DNA from: Papiliotrema nemorosa | Lineage: Eukaryota; Basidiomycota; Tremellomycetes; Tremellales; Rhynchogastremaceae | Direction: 5' to 3' | NCBI GenBank assembly: GCA_032158125.1 | Contig: JASKOT010000002.1 | Coordinates: 186,001 to 250,000 of the forward strand | Length of the DNA: 64,000 bases | Part shown: piece by piece, positions 46,101 through 56,300 of the stretch | Numbering within the stretch: the first letter of the stretch is position 1 | Layout: each line of letters starts with the position of its first letter | Program-made: the position numbers and the translations under genes | The notes under the pieces: model-generated | The model's input: the letters and a program-made list of their open reading frames with translations, nothing else | Told to the model about the DNA's origin: nothing | Databases searched by the model: none

Positions 46101-46811
46101 GTGAACCTGATCCAAAGAGGTAATGACGTCGGCATCTGATTCAGAGTCTTTGAACAGGAAAGCACCGATGTAGGGTTGCCCATGCGCGAGCAGTTCCCTG
46201 ATTGCTTTGATGACTGAGGGATTGGTGATAGTGACCGCTTTGTAAAAGGTAGGGAAGAGGGGTCGTAGTGTGATAGGAAGAGCGAGGACCTGCGGGAACA
46301 CATCGGGGATGTTGACTTTGGCAATCTCTTTACCGGTGGATGGGGATGTTGCTCCATCAGTAGAGCTGGAGGAGGTAGTGTTCGCGGTGGAAGAGGATGA
46401 GGTAGAGGTGGATTCAACAGCAGGAGATTTGGCCTCGGTCTCTTTAGCAGCTTTGGCTGCCCGATCTTGTGCCGTCTTTGACGATTCAGGCGCATCGACA
46501 TCTTTCTCCTCTTCCTTGATCTCGGTTGTCTTGTCTATAGCCTCACTCTTCTCGGCCTCCTCCTGTTCAGATGACTTTGCTTGCTTCTCCTCGTCCGTTG
46601 AATTAAGCCATTTCTTGTCTTTCAGCAATGACGTGCTGACGTGAAACGAGCGCCTTTCATGTATTGTTCCAGATCGCTTACTCGACTCGCCAAGCTTTGG
46701 TAGACTTCGTTGAGCCGAGCTGATACTTCTGGATGCTGATAGAGTCGAGATGAGGGGGGTCACCAGACTACCTCCTCTCCGCAGAGCCGGAGTCGATCTA
46801 AGAGGAAGCAT
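43109..46811 (-). CDS. PIM1: Mitochondrial Lon protease
   Basis: Eight exons (46811-45785, 45748-45551, 45515-45083, 45039-43969, 43925-43814, 43769-43603, 43556-43363, 43320-43109) give 1137 residues. The N-terminus is a mitochondrial presequence ([18 protein letters not shown], Arg/Ser-rich, no acids). A Glu/Ser-rich insert follows, then the Lon substrate-binding domain. The AAA module has Walker [10 protein letters not shown] (about 620) and [10 protein letters not shown]. The protease domain has the catalytic Ser in GKDGPSAG (about 1013) and Lys in GGLKEK (about 1055). Pim1 degrades misfolded and oxidised matrix proteins and helps maintain mtDNA. The intron at 43362-43321 is 42 nt, frame-preserving and stop-free; splicing restores GIKKLVVPLG, as in other Lons. 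Confidence 0.95.
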
Positions 46812-47065
46812 CGTTGTTATCGAGTTGAACCCGGATATGTAGCTCGATTTGCGCGAACGCCCAAGGACTTGATACGGCGTGTGTTCTCACTCGTCTCGAG
46901 GACGCCTGTGTGGGCTTGCTGGCAATGCAATGTGGTATAATGAAAGTGGTGGAGATAGGCAAGAGGTGTCGATGATGATAGTGGACGATTGCTCATCGAT
47001 GTTCTTTGCTGACTTAACCGAATGTTCACTCAATCGGCCGTGATTTTTGGCTGGGTGGCAAAATC

Positions 47066-48254
47066 TCACTTCCCCGCCTGGGATGGGTACGGAATAACGG
47101 GTAGTAGATGCATATAGGCCTGTCTATAGGGAGAAGGGGTACACACACTCGACGGGCGATGTGTGATCGGTACAGCGCCCAAGTCTAGATAGCATATCCT
47201 GACCATCAGTATAACAGTCCAGGCAGAAGCTCGGTACTTGCGAGGTAGGCTCTCCAGCGGTCTAGAGATCTTGAAGCCCTTATCTGCCGCAGCCTTCTCG
47301 CCTTGCCGTCCGAAGCCGAATCCTCCAAATCGAGCTCCAGGAGCGTTGGAGTTCTCAGGAAGTAGAGGGGCGTCGGAATGTTGACTCTGATGACGCGAGA
47401 GGGGGGCAGCCGGCGCGTGCGAAGGGTTTCGCTTCTCAGTGACCATATCCCAAGCGGTAGCCGCCATGCGAGTTTGAGGAGTTCTGACTTGTCAGCTGTT
47501 GAGATCGTGTGATCGCACAACTCACAAGGAGGACACGTTCTCCCACGAGAAGATGAGCCGCTTCTCTTTTGCGCCGCTTCGAAGGAAGATACCCTGTCGG
47601 TAAGCAATATTGAAGGGACGATCGAGGAGCGGGCTCACCACGAGGATGTTGAAGCATCCAATGATAAACAACAGCCAGCTGGTGACTTGGGGGAAGAGCT
47701 CGCAGTAATGCGAAAGCACTTGGGCTCCGATCCTGTTTGTCAGCCATACGTTCTCCAGGGTCAGTGTTGCGACTTACAGTGCTTCGAAACATCCTAGACA
47801 TCCGAGACCATGAGCCGGGCCGAGGACAGGGATGAAGCTCTCGAAGAGTCTCTTGGGGATGCCGACCTCTGACAGGGTCAAAAGGAGGCATTCAAAGACT
47901 GGAATCAGTCAAACACGGGAGGGTCGATGGAAAACCCACCGATGAAAAGCCTATTCAGTATCGACCAGAAGGCTCCACCGGTTTGATCTGGAACGGTGGA
48001 AAACTCGATATAGTCACAGTCGACCTCTTCGAGTCCTTCATGGGGCGCCTTGATCGCCTTGACATCACTGTGGATCAGCTTTGCTGAGACGGGTTCAAAA
48101 TACCCGCTCACCTCGCCATGGTGACGACGTTGGCGGCGAGCACTAGAAGTAGGGACACGATGCTGACAAGCCGCAACACATTGAGAGCGATAAAGACCGG
48201 TCCGGACGGTCTCTTGGGTAGGAAAGCTTTGATGGAGGATTCGCTGGCAGGCAT
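47066..48254 (-). CDS. Multi-pass membrane protein (DUF7598-like)
   Basis: Six exons (48254-48112, 48067-47940, 47898-47778, 47732-47639, 47593-47526, 47483-47066) give 323 residues. Four hydrophobic spans are visible: LRLVSIVSLLLVLAANVV near the start, one around FWSILNRLFIGVFECLLL, one around PVLGPAHGLGCLGCF and one around WLLFIIGCFNILVG. A cytoplasmic-looking tail of about 150 residues is rich in Pro, Ser and Gly. The HYCELFPQVTSW and FLRSGAKEKRLIF blocks resemble a fungal family of small four-span proteins of unknown function (DUF7598, from memory). The last exon may contain another frame-preserving intron near 47250-47210 (GTACCG donor), which I left in. Role unknown. Confidence 0.7.
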
Positions 48255-48746
48255 ATTTTAGATGCTCTACTTGTTTGGATGCGCAAAAGAGGGTGGTCGT
48301 CCAGCGACAGTGAGGAGCGGTATATAATGAAAATGTAAGAAGAAAGATACAAGAGGTTCGTACGAGTCGCGGCGAGCGGTGATATATAGCATCGTCTACG
48401 GGGGTTGCGTGTCGCTCCATGATGGTCGAGTTTGAGATCACAAAAAGCTACATGGCTACATTACCCCTGGTCCCACCGGGCAGTCCGATCGTAGAGCTGT
48501 GCATGTGTGAGAATTAGACGGTCGGGTTTGTTCAGCTCTCCCTCGATATATATGCATGTTACAGAATCCGAGAAGCGTTTGATCGACAAAACGAACCGCC
48601 AAACCTGAAACGAACCCCCTTAACGAAATCCGAAACGTCTTTGCCACTCATTGTCGCCACTGCGGGCCGCACATCTCTGTCTACGGCACAATCTACTTTA
48701 ACAAGACTTCGGACGACATGCTGAAATTATGGTTACGTTTAATCTT
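48255..48746. other. Intergenic stretch
   Basis: About 492 bases between tandem minus-strand genes. No gene or RNA recognised. Confidence 0.5.
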
Positions 48747-49772
48747 TCACCATATCAAACTCGCACAGTGGCTTGAGGGATACGCTGAACGAAGTTGGCA
48801 CGGGAGCCCCTTGAGAATGGGAGCAGATCCCGCCGGCAAAAGAATGGGGCAGTACTCGAGTACGGTGTCCCCGGTCCTATAGACTTGAATATCATGATCG
48901 TAGTCAAAACAAGCCGCTTCGACGAGAGCGCAGTTCAAGGGACCGAGAAGTCCTTGGGTGGAGATTGTTTCTTCAATCATATTTTTGACGCTGGTCTGGG
49001 ACTGGCCCCCAACGAGATGCGCCGAATTCATATGTAAGCCGGATGAAGTATTATTCAACGGATCAACCGCTTCCAGACGATAGTCGATCCTACCAAAACC
49101 AGGATGGCTACCATGAGATCCCATTAGCACGAGAGGAACGGGAGCTCCGCTGATTAAAGCTGTCCATCCTGTCTCGTTCAATGTCACGGGTATCACGGAC
49201 GGGTCATCATCCGCCCCATTAGTTAGTTGCTGACGGAATGACATCAACTGCGCAGAGTTGTGTCCGTCTTCACTTGGAGCTTTTGCTGTCCAAATCCTGT
49301 CACCTAGGTAAGACACCTGGCTGAGCTGCATCATTGGGGTGATTTTGACCTTGAGCCGACTGACGGATTCCTCTATGCCATCAGATCTAGCTAGAAAGTC
49401 GAGCTCGTGCTGGGCAATGGTTACGGAGGACTTTTCGTACAGCTTGACACCGTTAGCAGCCTCGGACGAAGGACTCCACACCTCCATATTATCTCCTGCT
49501 GCGGTTCTCAGCGACCGGTAGTATTTGTACTGCTTGTCGTGGTCGAGAGTTTTGCTTGCCTTCGTAGGTGAGAATTCGACATTTCGTCCCGCAAATCGAG
49601 GAATGAAACCCGTCAGCTCGACCTTGTACCATTCTCGCGACTGCTGAACGGTGCTGCTATTAGGGGGTAACACACGCTCAGCTGCAGAGGGCAGGGTAAA
49701 GAACTTCAGCTCGAACATGCCACGTTCATCGATGTCGACGCTGGAGAACACATTGGATTCTGGATCGGACAT
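48747..49772 (-). CDS. Tandem orphan paralogue A (intronless)
   Basis: A single open frame of 341 residues from the ATG at 49772. A longer in-frame start exists at 50039, but the downstream ATG aligns with the start of paralogue B (both begin MSD, then an acidic stretch and a Phe-x-Leu-Lys segment). Shared blocks with B, in order: NSST plus REWYKV, a K/RxFxSL-type turn before NMEVWSPSSE, LYEKS, VKITPMMQL, a NETGW block and IDYRLE. The regular alternation of hydrophobic residues suggests beta-sandwich folding. No signal peptide, membrane span, zinc ligand set or catalytic motif is seen. Function is unknown. It is intronless, unlike most genes around it. Confidence 0.75.
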   Translation of the reverse strand: MSDPESNVFSSVDIDERGMFELKFFTLPSAAERVLPPNSSTVQQSREWYKVELTGFIPRFAGRNVEFSPTKASKTLDHDKQYKYYRSLRTAAGDNMEVWSPSSEAANGVKLYEKSSVTIAQHELDFLARSDGIEESVSRLKVKITPMMQLSQVSYLGDRIWTAKAPSEDGHNSAQLMSFRQQLTNGADDDPSVIPVTLNETGWTALISGAPVPLVLMGSHGSHPGFGRIDYRLEAVDPLNNTSSGLHMNSAHLVGGQSQTSVKNMIEETISTQGLLGPLNCALVEAACFDYDHDIQVYRTGDTVLEYCPILLPAGSAPILKGLPCQLRSAYPSSHCASLIW

Positions 49773-50268
49773 CTTCAGTACAAGCATCGATGATTCAGAA
49801 GGTGCAAGCGGCTGCGAGGATTCTGACGGTAGGGCGAGATAGTGAAGACGGGACGAATTTCGGGTGCTTAAATACAAAATGTGTGCTGGTGTCGAAGCGG
49901 AGCGGGCGAAGACTTGACCAGTCTCCGCTCCCACCGAGTACCGATTATATGTCAGCCTCCGAGCAATGGTAAAAGGACATACATAACCGTTTCGGATGAC
50001 AAGCCGCAAAGCATGACAAGATGTACGTCTGGGATCCATCTGGGCGGAGGACAGCAGGACATCCTTTCAACACTTTTCCCTTTCACCCGACTATCACCTC
50101 CTTGACGACAAGTACGTCGGAGCTGAGCCTAGGTATGACTGCCATAAGCCGCTTTCAACCGTCGTTGTCAGTCAAGTCCGCCTCATGCATGCTTCTGCTA
50201 CCTACAGATCCTATGATCGCCTCCCGATCCCCCTTGAGTACTCGCAATGCCAAATTCTGAGATGACAT
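49773..50268. other. Spacer between paralogues A and B
   Basis: About 496 bases. The part up to 50039 is open in the frame of paralogue A and could be N-terminal coding if the upstream ATG is used. The remainder shows nothing recognisable. Confidence 0.45.
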
Positions 50269-51285
50269 CTAAGACGAACTCCACTGACTGTGAAACTGGC
50301 ACAGGGGCCTCAGAGCCATAGTGAATGTAGTCTGCAAGATGGGCTGGGGCAGAGATTGATGCCAGAGGTAGCCAGTGAACACCTTGGAATCGATCGAGAT
50401 GTCAGTCGCCTTATAGTCACCGCTGTCTCTGTCACGCGAGAAGATGACAGAGCGGTTGAGCTCCTGAAAAGTGTCCTCGCTATCATCCTCGAGGAGCCGT
50501 TTCGGCTGCATGAGGCTGAGTGCGGCAGGATCGAGACTGAGGAGAAGCGAATCCGCCTGCGAGTATAAGCCAGCCACATTGTCCTTAGATTCCAGCGAAT
50601 AATGAATCTTGACGCTGCCATTTGCGGTGCCCGACCCTCCTCTGAGGATAGCTGGGACAGAACCCCCTGCAATTTCGGTATGCCACCCACTTTCAGTGAC
50701 CTGAATGGGAGTTAGAGTCTCCATCGATGGGCCGTCCTCCATTGCGTGCTTCAGTGAGATGGGCCCAAGTCGTGTCTGGTTTGGGCCAGACTTGATGCGG
50801 TCGTCCGCCGAAATGGTCGTACCCAAATTCGGCACAGGCTCGAGTCGCATCATAGGTGTGATTGTCGCCACAAGGGCACCGAGCTGAACAGGGTGCCCAC
50901 CGCAATGAGCTACGAACTGGAGGCCATGATCCGGGACATGCACCGGATTCTTCTCGTAAAGTCCACCATGCTCATCCCTCTCCGACGAAGGAACGAAGAC
51001 GTCCATATTGACCCCACTTGCCTCGTACAACGATTTGAAACGGCGGTACAGCTCTTCAGGTTCGAAAGGCTGATTCCGATCGGTAGCCCGGAAATGTACA
51101 TGCTGATTTGGCCATCCAGTACATGTCCCACCAACTGTCACCTTGAACCATTCTCCCGATCTGCGAATAGTGCTACTGTTGCTTGCCACAACTGGCTCCG
51201 CCTCCGAAGGTGCGGTGTGAATTTTCAGTTGGAAACTGCCATCTGATGCAGTTTGGACATCCGAGAATGAATCATCGTCGGACAT
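50269..51285 (-). CDS. Tandem orphan paralogue B (intronless)
   Basis: A single open frame of 338 residues from an ATG at 51285 (MSDDDSFSDVQTASDGSF). Colinear blocks with paralogue A include SSTIRRSGEWFKV (A: SSTVQQSREWYKV), GVNMDVFVPSSE (A: GDNMEVWSPSSE), GLYEKNPV (A: KLYEKSSV), ATITPMM (A: VKITPMM) and TESGW (A: NETGW). The two therefore arose by tandem duplication, though identity looks modest, so the event is not recent. The last ~40 residues diverge. No signal, membrane or catalytic features are visible. Function unknown. Confidence 0.77.
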   Translation of the reverse strand: MSDDDSFSDVQTASDGSFQLKIHTAPSEAEPVVASNSSTIRRSGEWFKVTVGGTCTGWPNQHVHFRATDRNQPFEPEELYRRFKSLYEASGVNMDVFVPSSERDEHGGLYEKNPVHVPDHGLQFVAHCGGHPVQLGALVATITPMMRLEPVPNLGTTISADDRIKSGPNQTRLGPISLKHAMEDGPSMETLTPIQVTESGWHTEIAGGSVPAILRGGSGTANGSVKIHYSLESKDNVAGLYSQADSLLLSLDPAALSLMQPKRLLEDDSEDTFQELNRSVIFSRDRDSGDYKATDISIDSKVFTGYLWHQSLPQPILQTTFTMALRPLCQFHSQWSSS

Positions 51286-51791
51286 GGTCGTTGTGGCTTG
51301 TGATTTGCGAATGTATCAAGGTGAGAATAGTCTTCCTCGTTATAGGAAGCGTCGCATGATTGCGAAATCGTCTTGACGGGGAAGTCTGCTATAGGCGGCA
51401 TATCTGTGGTGGAGAATCAAAGGTATATGTTGCACCAGCCATCCACTAAGAACTCCGATCTATCAACGTCGATGTCCTCAGCTGATCAGCCAGGCGTCAA
51501 AGGAACATCCTATACACTTGTGAACATACGGTACCCTGTGACATGTCGCGCAACAGATATTCAGTCATGACGACTTGCTGGTAAGTATGCACCCTTTCAT
51601 TGATGGGCTTCATTCTCCGCTCGTCTAGCTCATTCGCAAGGGCTAGTCTAAGGCTGCTGACCACCGACATTTCCGTCACCGGCTCTGTGACGAGGCTTTT
51701 GGGCCACTGTATGCTCCAACAGCCAAATTCATACGCATCCCACAAGTATGTACGGTGCACCTAATGATCACCCGAGTCATGTCTCGTACGG
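51286..51791. other. Spacer between paralogues B and C
   Basis: About 506 bases, similar in size to the A-B spacer. No gene recognised; short open frames have no family support. Confidence 0.5.
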
Positions 51792-52928
51792 TCATTCCAA
51801 ACTTCCATTCTTCAGCCCATAGTCAACGAAAAACCTCATTGTAAAGTCATAATCGAGCTTAGTCTTGCCACTAGGAGTCGAAGGGTTGTCGATGATGACG
51901 GTTCCAGATAAGGAACGGTTGTCAGCGTATTCCAGGACAGGAGCATCGTAGATCTGGGACCGCCTACCGCCGCGCCGGGAAAGGGTTAGAGGCGCGTCTC
52001 CCGAGACTTCAAGGCTCGAGACCATGGCTTCCAATTGCTTCCAGGGAGACTCTGACTTCTGACCGTCTTTCAATTCGAGCCGAGCAGGCCTGCCGATGTT
52101 GACAGTCCAATCGGTCCCAGGTCGGGAAGTGACCTCACAGACCAAAGTACCCGCTGCCGCTGCGCCCGTTATCCCCCGTGCCGCACAAAGGACAAGAGGT
52201 TGAGGATCTCCCAAAAGCTTGCCGGTCCACCCTTCGGCTGTTATGTTTATTGGGATGCTGTCGGTTTTAGTGAACCGATCCGACTGAAAGTCTTTCCATA
52301 CCAAACCAGGTTCCTCACTCTCGGTGTTTCCATCTCGTTGTACCAACACCTCTTTGCCGAAGGTCGGCATGGTCTGCATAATCACGAAAGGCTGCAAGGC
52401 CATGTCCAGGTCGTATTTGGCGAAAGTATCGTCACTTCCCGGGCTGTGCTTCGTGATCTTGTAGGTCGCCGATGCGGTAATTGCAGGACCTTCAGAGTAA
52501 CTGCCACCGGCTGAATTCTTCTCATAAACGATACCTGCCACTTCAGGATCCCAAGAGGCCGATTGACTGTACTTTCGATAGAGATCGAGCAGTCGCACGC
52601 CAGGGATGTCCTCGAGGGGTTCAAAGCTATAATGCAGAGCCTGCTCGGTCGCGTCAAGATTGCCGGATAGAGCGATAGTGAAGACAAGATAGCGGCCACG
52701 AGATATACTGCCTCCACAGCTGTCGGCTCCGATATGGCTGTAACTCGAAGTGAGAATCCTGTGGAAGTGTCCACCAGTGCTGTGGATCCCGAAGGAGGGC
52801 AGCACAAAATTGTCTGTATCGACCGCAGGATCATCTTTGACATGCGAAGGGTTCGAGGCGGCCCCAAATGGATCTGTACCACCAGTGCCCGCAGTCTTGT
52901 TGGCCTGAGTCAAAGTTGCGTTGTCCAT
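51792..52928 (-). CDS. Tandem orphan paralogue C (intronless)
   Basis: A single open frame of 378 residues. The ATG at 52928 (MDNATLTQANKTAG) was chosen because the frame further upstream opens only at a TTG. It is the most divergent of the trio: the LLDLYRKYSQSASWDPEV, GIVYEKNSAGG, TAEGWTGKLLG and PLVLCAARG blocks sit in the same order as in A and B. The C-terminal APVLEYADNRSLSG resembles DTVLEYCPI of A. A Gly/Ser-rich middle gives it extra length. No targeting or catalytic motif is seen. It is divergent from SMC6 across 386 bases. Confidence 0.72.
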   Translation of the reverse strand: MDNATLTQANKTAGTGGTDPFGAASNPSHVKDDPAVDTDNFVLPSFGIHSTGGHFHRILTSSYSHIGADSCGGSISRGRYLVFTIALSGNLDATEQALHYSFEPLEDIPGVRLLDLYRKYSQSASWDPEVAGIVYEKNSAGGSYSEGPAITASATYKITKHSPGSDDTFAKYDLDMALQPFVIMQTMPTFGKEVLVQRDGNTESEEPGLVWKDFQSDRFTKTDSIPINITAEGWTGKLLGDPQPLVLCAARGITGAAAAGTLVCEVTSRPGTDWTVNIGRPARLELKDGQKSESPWKQLEAMVSSLEVSGDAPLTLSRRGGRRSQIYDAPVLEYADNRSLSGTVIIDNPSTPSGKTKLDYDFTMRFFVDYGLKNGSLE

Positions 52929-53314
52929 GCTCGTGTTTGAAAGCTGAGGTCTGCGCAACAAAGTGAGGATTCCAGCAGCTGGGGGACAGGCATCCTTATC
53001 AACGAGCGGACTTTTCCATTCGCAAGCAAACAAAGGAAATCCATGAGTATGAGATGGCTTCGTAGTCCGGACGTCTCTGACACGTATCAGTATGTGTGAG
53101 TTGCACTCGTAGGAGACGATGCAAAAGGGGAGAGATCCTTCATGGACGCCCAGGATCGATTTGTAATGGAAATTGTAATGAGGTTTGTAATGAGACCAAG
53201 GAGGATTACAAACATTCCGACTTGCACGTGTTTATCTTTCGACGCGTCGTCGGGTCTTCATCAGCCTTTCAATCAACTCGGTCAATCCCATCAGAGAGGG
53301 ACCACCATTCCATT
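52929..53314. other. Divergent promoter region
   Basis: About 386 bases between paralogue C and SMC6 starts. The region upstream of 52928 is open in the frame of C to 53033 but without an ATG. Confidence 0.5.
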
Positions 53315-56300
53315 ATGGCGATCTCCACGGATCGCAGGAGATCTCGAAACCATGAAACCGATGAAAACGACGTCGAAGTATCGCGCAGACAATCTGTGAG
53401 CCGCACTTGTTTAGTAGTGGAAGTTGGCTGATTGCGTATCAGATCAAACGAGTCAAGGTGGAGCATGTAGAGCGGCGAGAGCTCTCCCCGGAAGACGATG
53501 CTGAGCAAGACGTCGCGATGGAAGATGAGTCAGACATCGAGCCTGCGGTAGCCGATGCCCTTGCTGAGATGGAGTCGAGCGAGAGCGAGGAAGAATCGGA
53601 TATTGAGGATGATGAAACGAGGAGGAAGAGACAGGAGTATCCGGATGATGCTGCCAACGTCGCTGCATTGGAACGATCCAGACTCAGAAGGGCGCGAAAG
53701 GCACAGTTCGGGGTGAGCCTAAATCACCGGACGATGAGCCTCGAACATTGACGAGCTGCAGAAAGACTCTGATGCTGGGGTGATCAAATCTGTAATCGTA
53801 CAGAACTTTATGAACCACAAGAATACAAAGGTCGAATTCAGCCGCAAACTCAACTTTCTGGTCGGTCACAATGGAAGTGGGTCAATCGCGCCAGAGGTAG
53901 AGGCTGACGTCGAGGTGGTAAATCGGCCATTCTTACCGCCATCACTGTAGCACTGGGCGGGAAGGCAGCCATCACCGGTCGTGGGTCTGGCCTGAAAGAC
54001 TTGATCAGGAAGGGTTGCGAGTGGGTCAATTGCTTGATTGAGTCTGACACGCAGCAAAGCGACCATCATTATTACTATGAACAACTCGGGAAGCGAAGCC
54101 TTCAAGCCAGAAATCTATTCACCAGATCTCATCATTGAGCGGAGTATCACCACCAACGGTTCGTCTGGCTACAAATTTCGAAGCGTCAGAGAGGGGAAGA
54201 TCCATGCGACGAAGAAAGACGAGCTTGATCAGATCTTGGAGCATTTCAACATCACCATCGACTCACCCTTGACTGTTCTCACTCAGGATGCAGCGAGGAC
54301 ATTCCTGCAAAGTGCCGACTCTCGCACGCTCTATCATGTGAGCTGGTCATCGTCATGGGGAAGTTGATAACACCAGTTCTTCCTTCACGGAACCGGTCTC
54401 AAGGGCTTGAGTGATCAATACGAAAAGGTCAAAACGAACAAAAAGACGCTCGACGTATTTATCAATCAAAGTGCGGAAGATCTCGAGGAAAAGTCAAACA
54501 GAGTCAAACAAGCCAAAAAGCAAGCGGAGGCGTCGCGAAAGACAGCAGAGCTGGCTGCGAGAAAGTTGACGCTCACTCGCGAGCTGGCCTGGAGCTACGT
54601 CATTGACAAGGAAGATGTCAGCCCGCGTTCACTTCAAAGTGCGTCAAGCTGAAGCAGGCAGCAATATGCGAAAGCACAGAAGGAGTTGGAGATGATCAAG
54701 AAGAAGGCAGATGATATTGCTGCAGAGATTGAAAAGTCTGAGGTGAGTCGAAAGTGAAGGGGTTTGACATTGACTCATATCGTATAGGAAGCCTTGCGAC
54801 CTATTCAAGAACAGGTTGATGCGGCTGAACAAGAGCTGAAAGATTTCGATAAATCCAGAAATCCCATCGAGGCTAACAAGGGAAAAGCCACAGCCAAGCT
54901 CAAGCAGGCAAGATCGGATCTCCAAAGCCAGATCGTGAATCTGCACACTCGTTCTCGCTGACCCTACAGTCTATCATCAAGGAAACAGAGCAGGACATCA
55001 AGCAGAAGCAGAAAGAGGCCCAAGAATGGCAGAAGAAGATCGAAGAACACCACGCAAAGGACCCGAACGCAGTGGATCCCGTGCAGCAGAGATTGCGCGA
55101 AAAGATCGAGGGCTTGGAGACACTCCTCGACAGACTTGAGAGAACATTCCCCCTCAAAGAGTCCGAAGCCAGACAAAGGGAAGAACAGCTGGCCGCGGCT
55201 GAGAAGGAGGTGTCCAAAATGGAGCAAGAGAAAAGTAATCACGATGGAAGTTTTATCAAGGAGAAAGACCTACTCCAGAATCTTCGGACCCAAACTACCA
55301 ATCGACTCGCCGCCTTTGGACGCGGTCTACGTACGGTGTACAGCGAGATGGATCGAGCTACTTGGCATCACTCGAAACCTATAGGCCCACTGGGAATGCG
55401 CGTCCAGCTCCTTGACCTCGACTACCGTGACGCCGTGCAATCGCATCTGGGAGCAATTCTGTGCGGGTTTGCCGCAAGAGACAAGCGGGACGCCGACACT
55501 ATGCAGGGAATCTTGCGAAAATGCGTAGACAACAAGTGAGACACAGTCAATGGCCGCGATGACGAGCTCACCCGTCCAGGTCATACGACATGGGTATGGG
55601 CGGGAGACAGACCCCGATCGTCATTACATGGGGAGGAGATCGGTTCGACTTTAGCTCCGGTGATTTCTCCCGCTTTGGCCCTACGATTCTGTCCAAGCTC
55701 AGGGTACGCAGACAGCCGCATGCTAGGATCGGTGCTGATTTCAGGTTGAAGACGAGGATGTTCTGCGAATCCTGATCGTGCAGCGGAACATCGAAAAGAT
55801 GTTTCTGGCGCCAACATTGCCAGAAGCTCAAAAGATGGTCAATGATCTCCTCCAGAAAGGGGTGACTCCGCAGGTCCTGACTAAAAATCTTTTTATTGCG
55901 AGCGGAAGCCAAATGTCAGTAATTCCATGATAGCCAACGGAAGTGAGGAATTCATGAACAGCTCGAAAAATACCGTGACTGCCTCGAAGTGGTCTGGTAA
56001 CACCTTGTTCACCAGAGACATGGAGAGCGAGATTGCGTGAGTACGCTCCTTGTTCTTCTTTGACCGTCGTAGGCAACAGGAAGCAAAAGTGGAAGATGCT
56101 CGAAAAATGTCTGAAAAAGTCGAGCGAGCTTTGACAGAGGCAACGAGAAACCGAAACAACATCAGGGACCAGCTCGCTGCTGTACGAGTGAGTGTCAGAG
56201 AGTTCTGGGTATGCTTCAGACTGTTAAGGCTGAACAATGAGCGGGATGTAAAGAAGGTTCGCGTCGGCATTCAGAATGCCCGCAACAACATCGATGTCGA

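Noticed and set aside
52929..53033. Upstream extension of orphan paralogue C
   Set aside because: It starts at a TTG with no ATG, and adds a segment absent from paralogues A and B.
54644..55242. Leu/Cys-rich minus-strand open frames that look like membrane proteins
   Set aside because: They are reverse complements of SMC6 coiled-coil codons (Glu/Lys-rich sense strands read as Leu/Phe-rich antisense).
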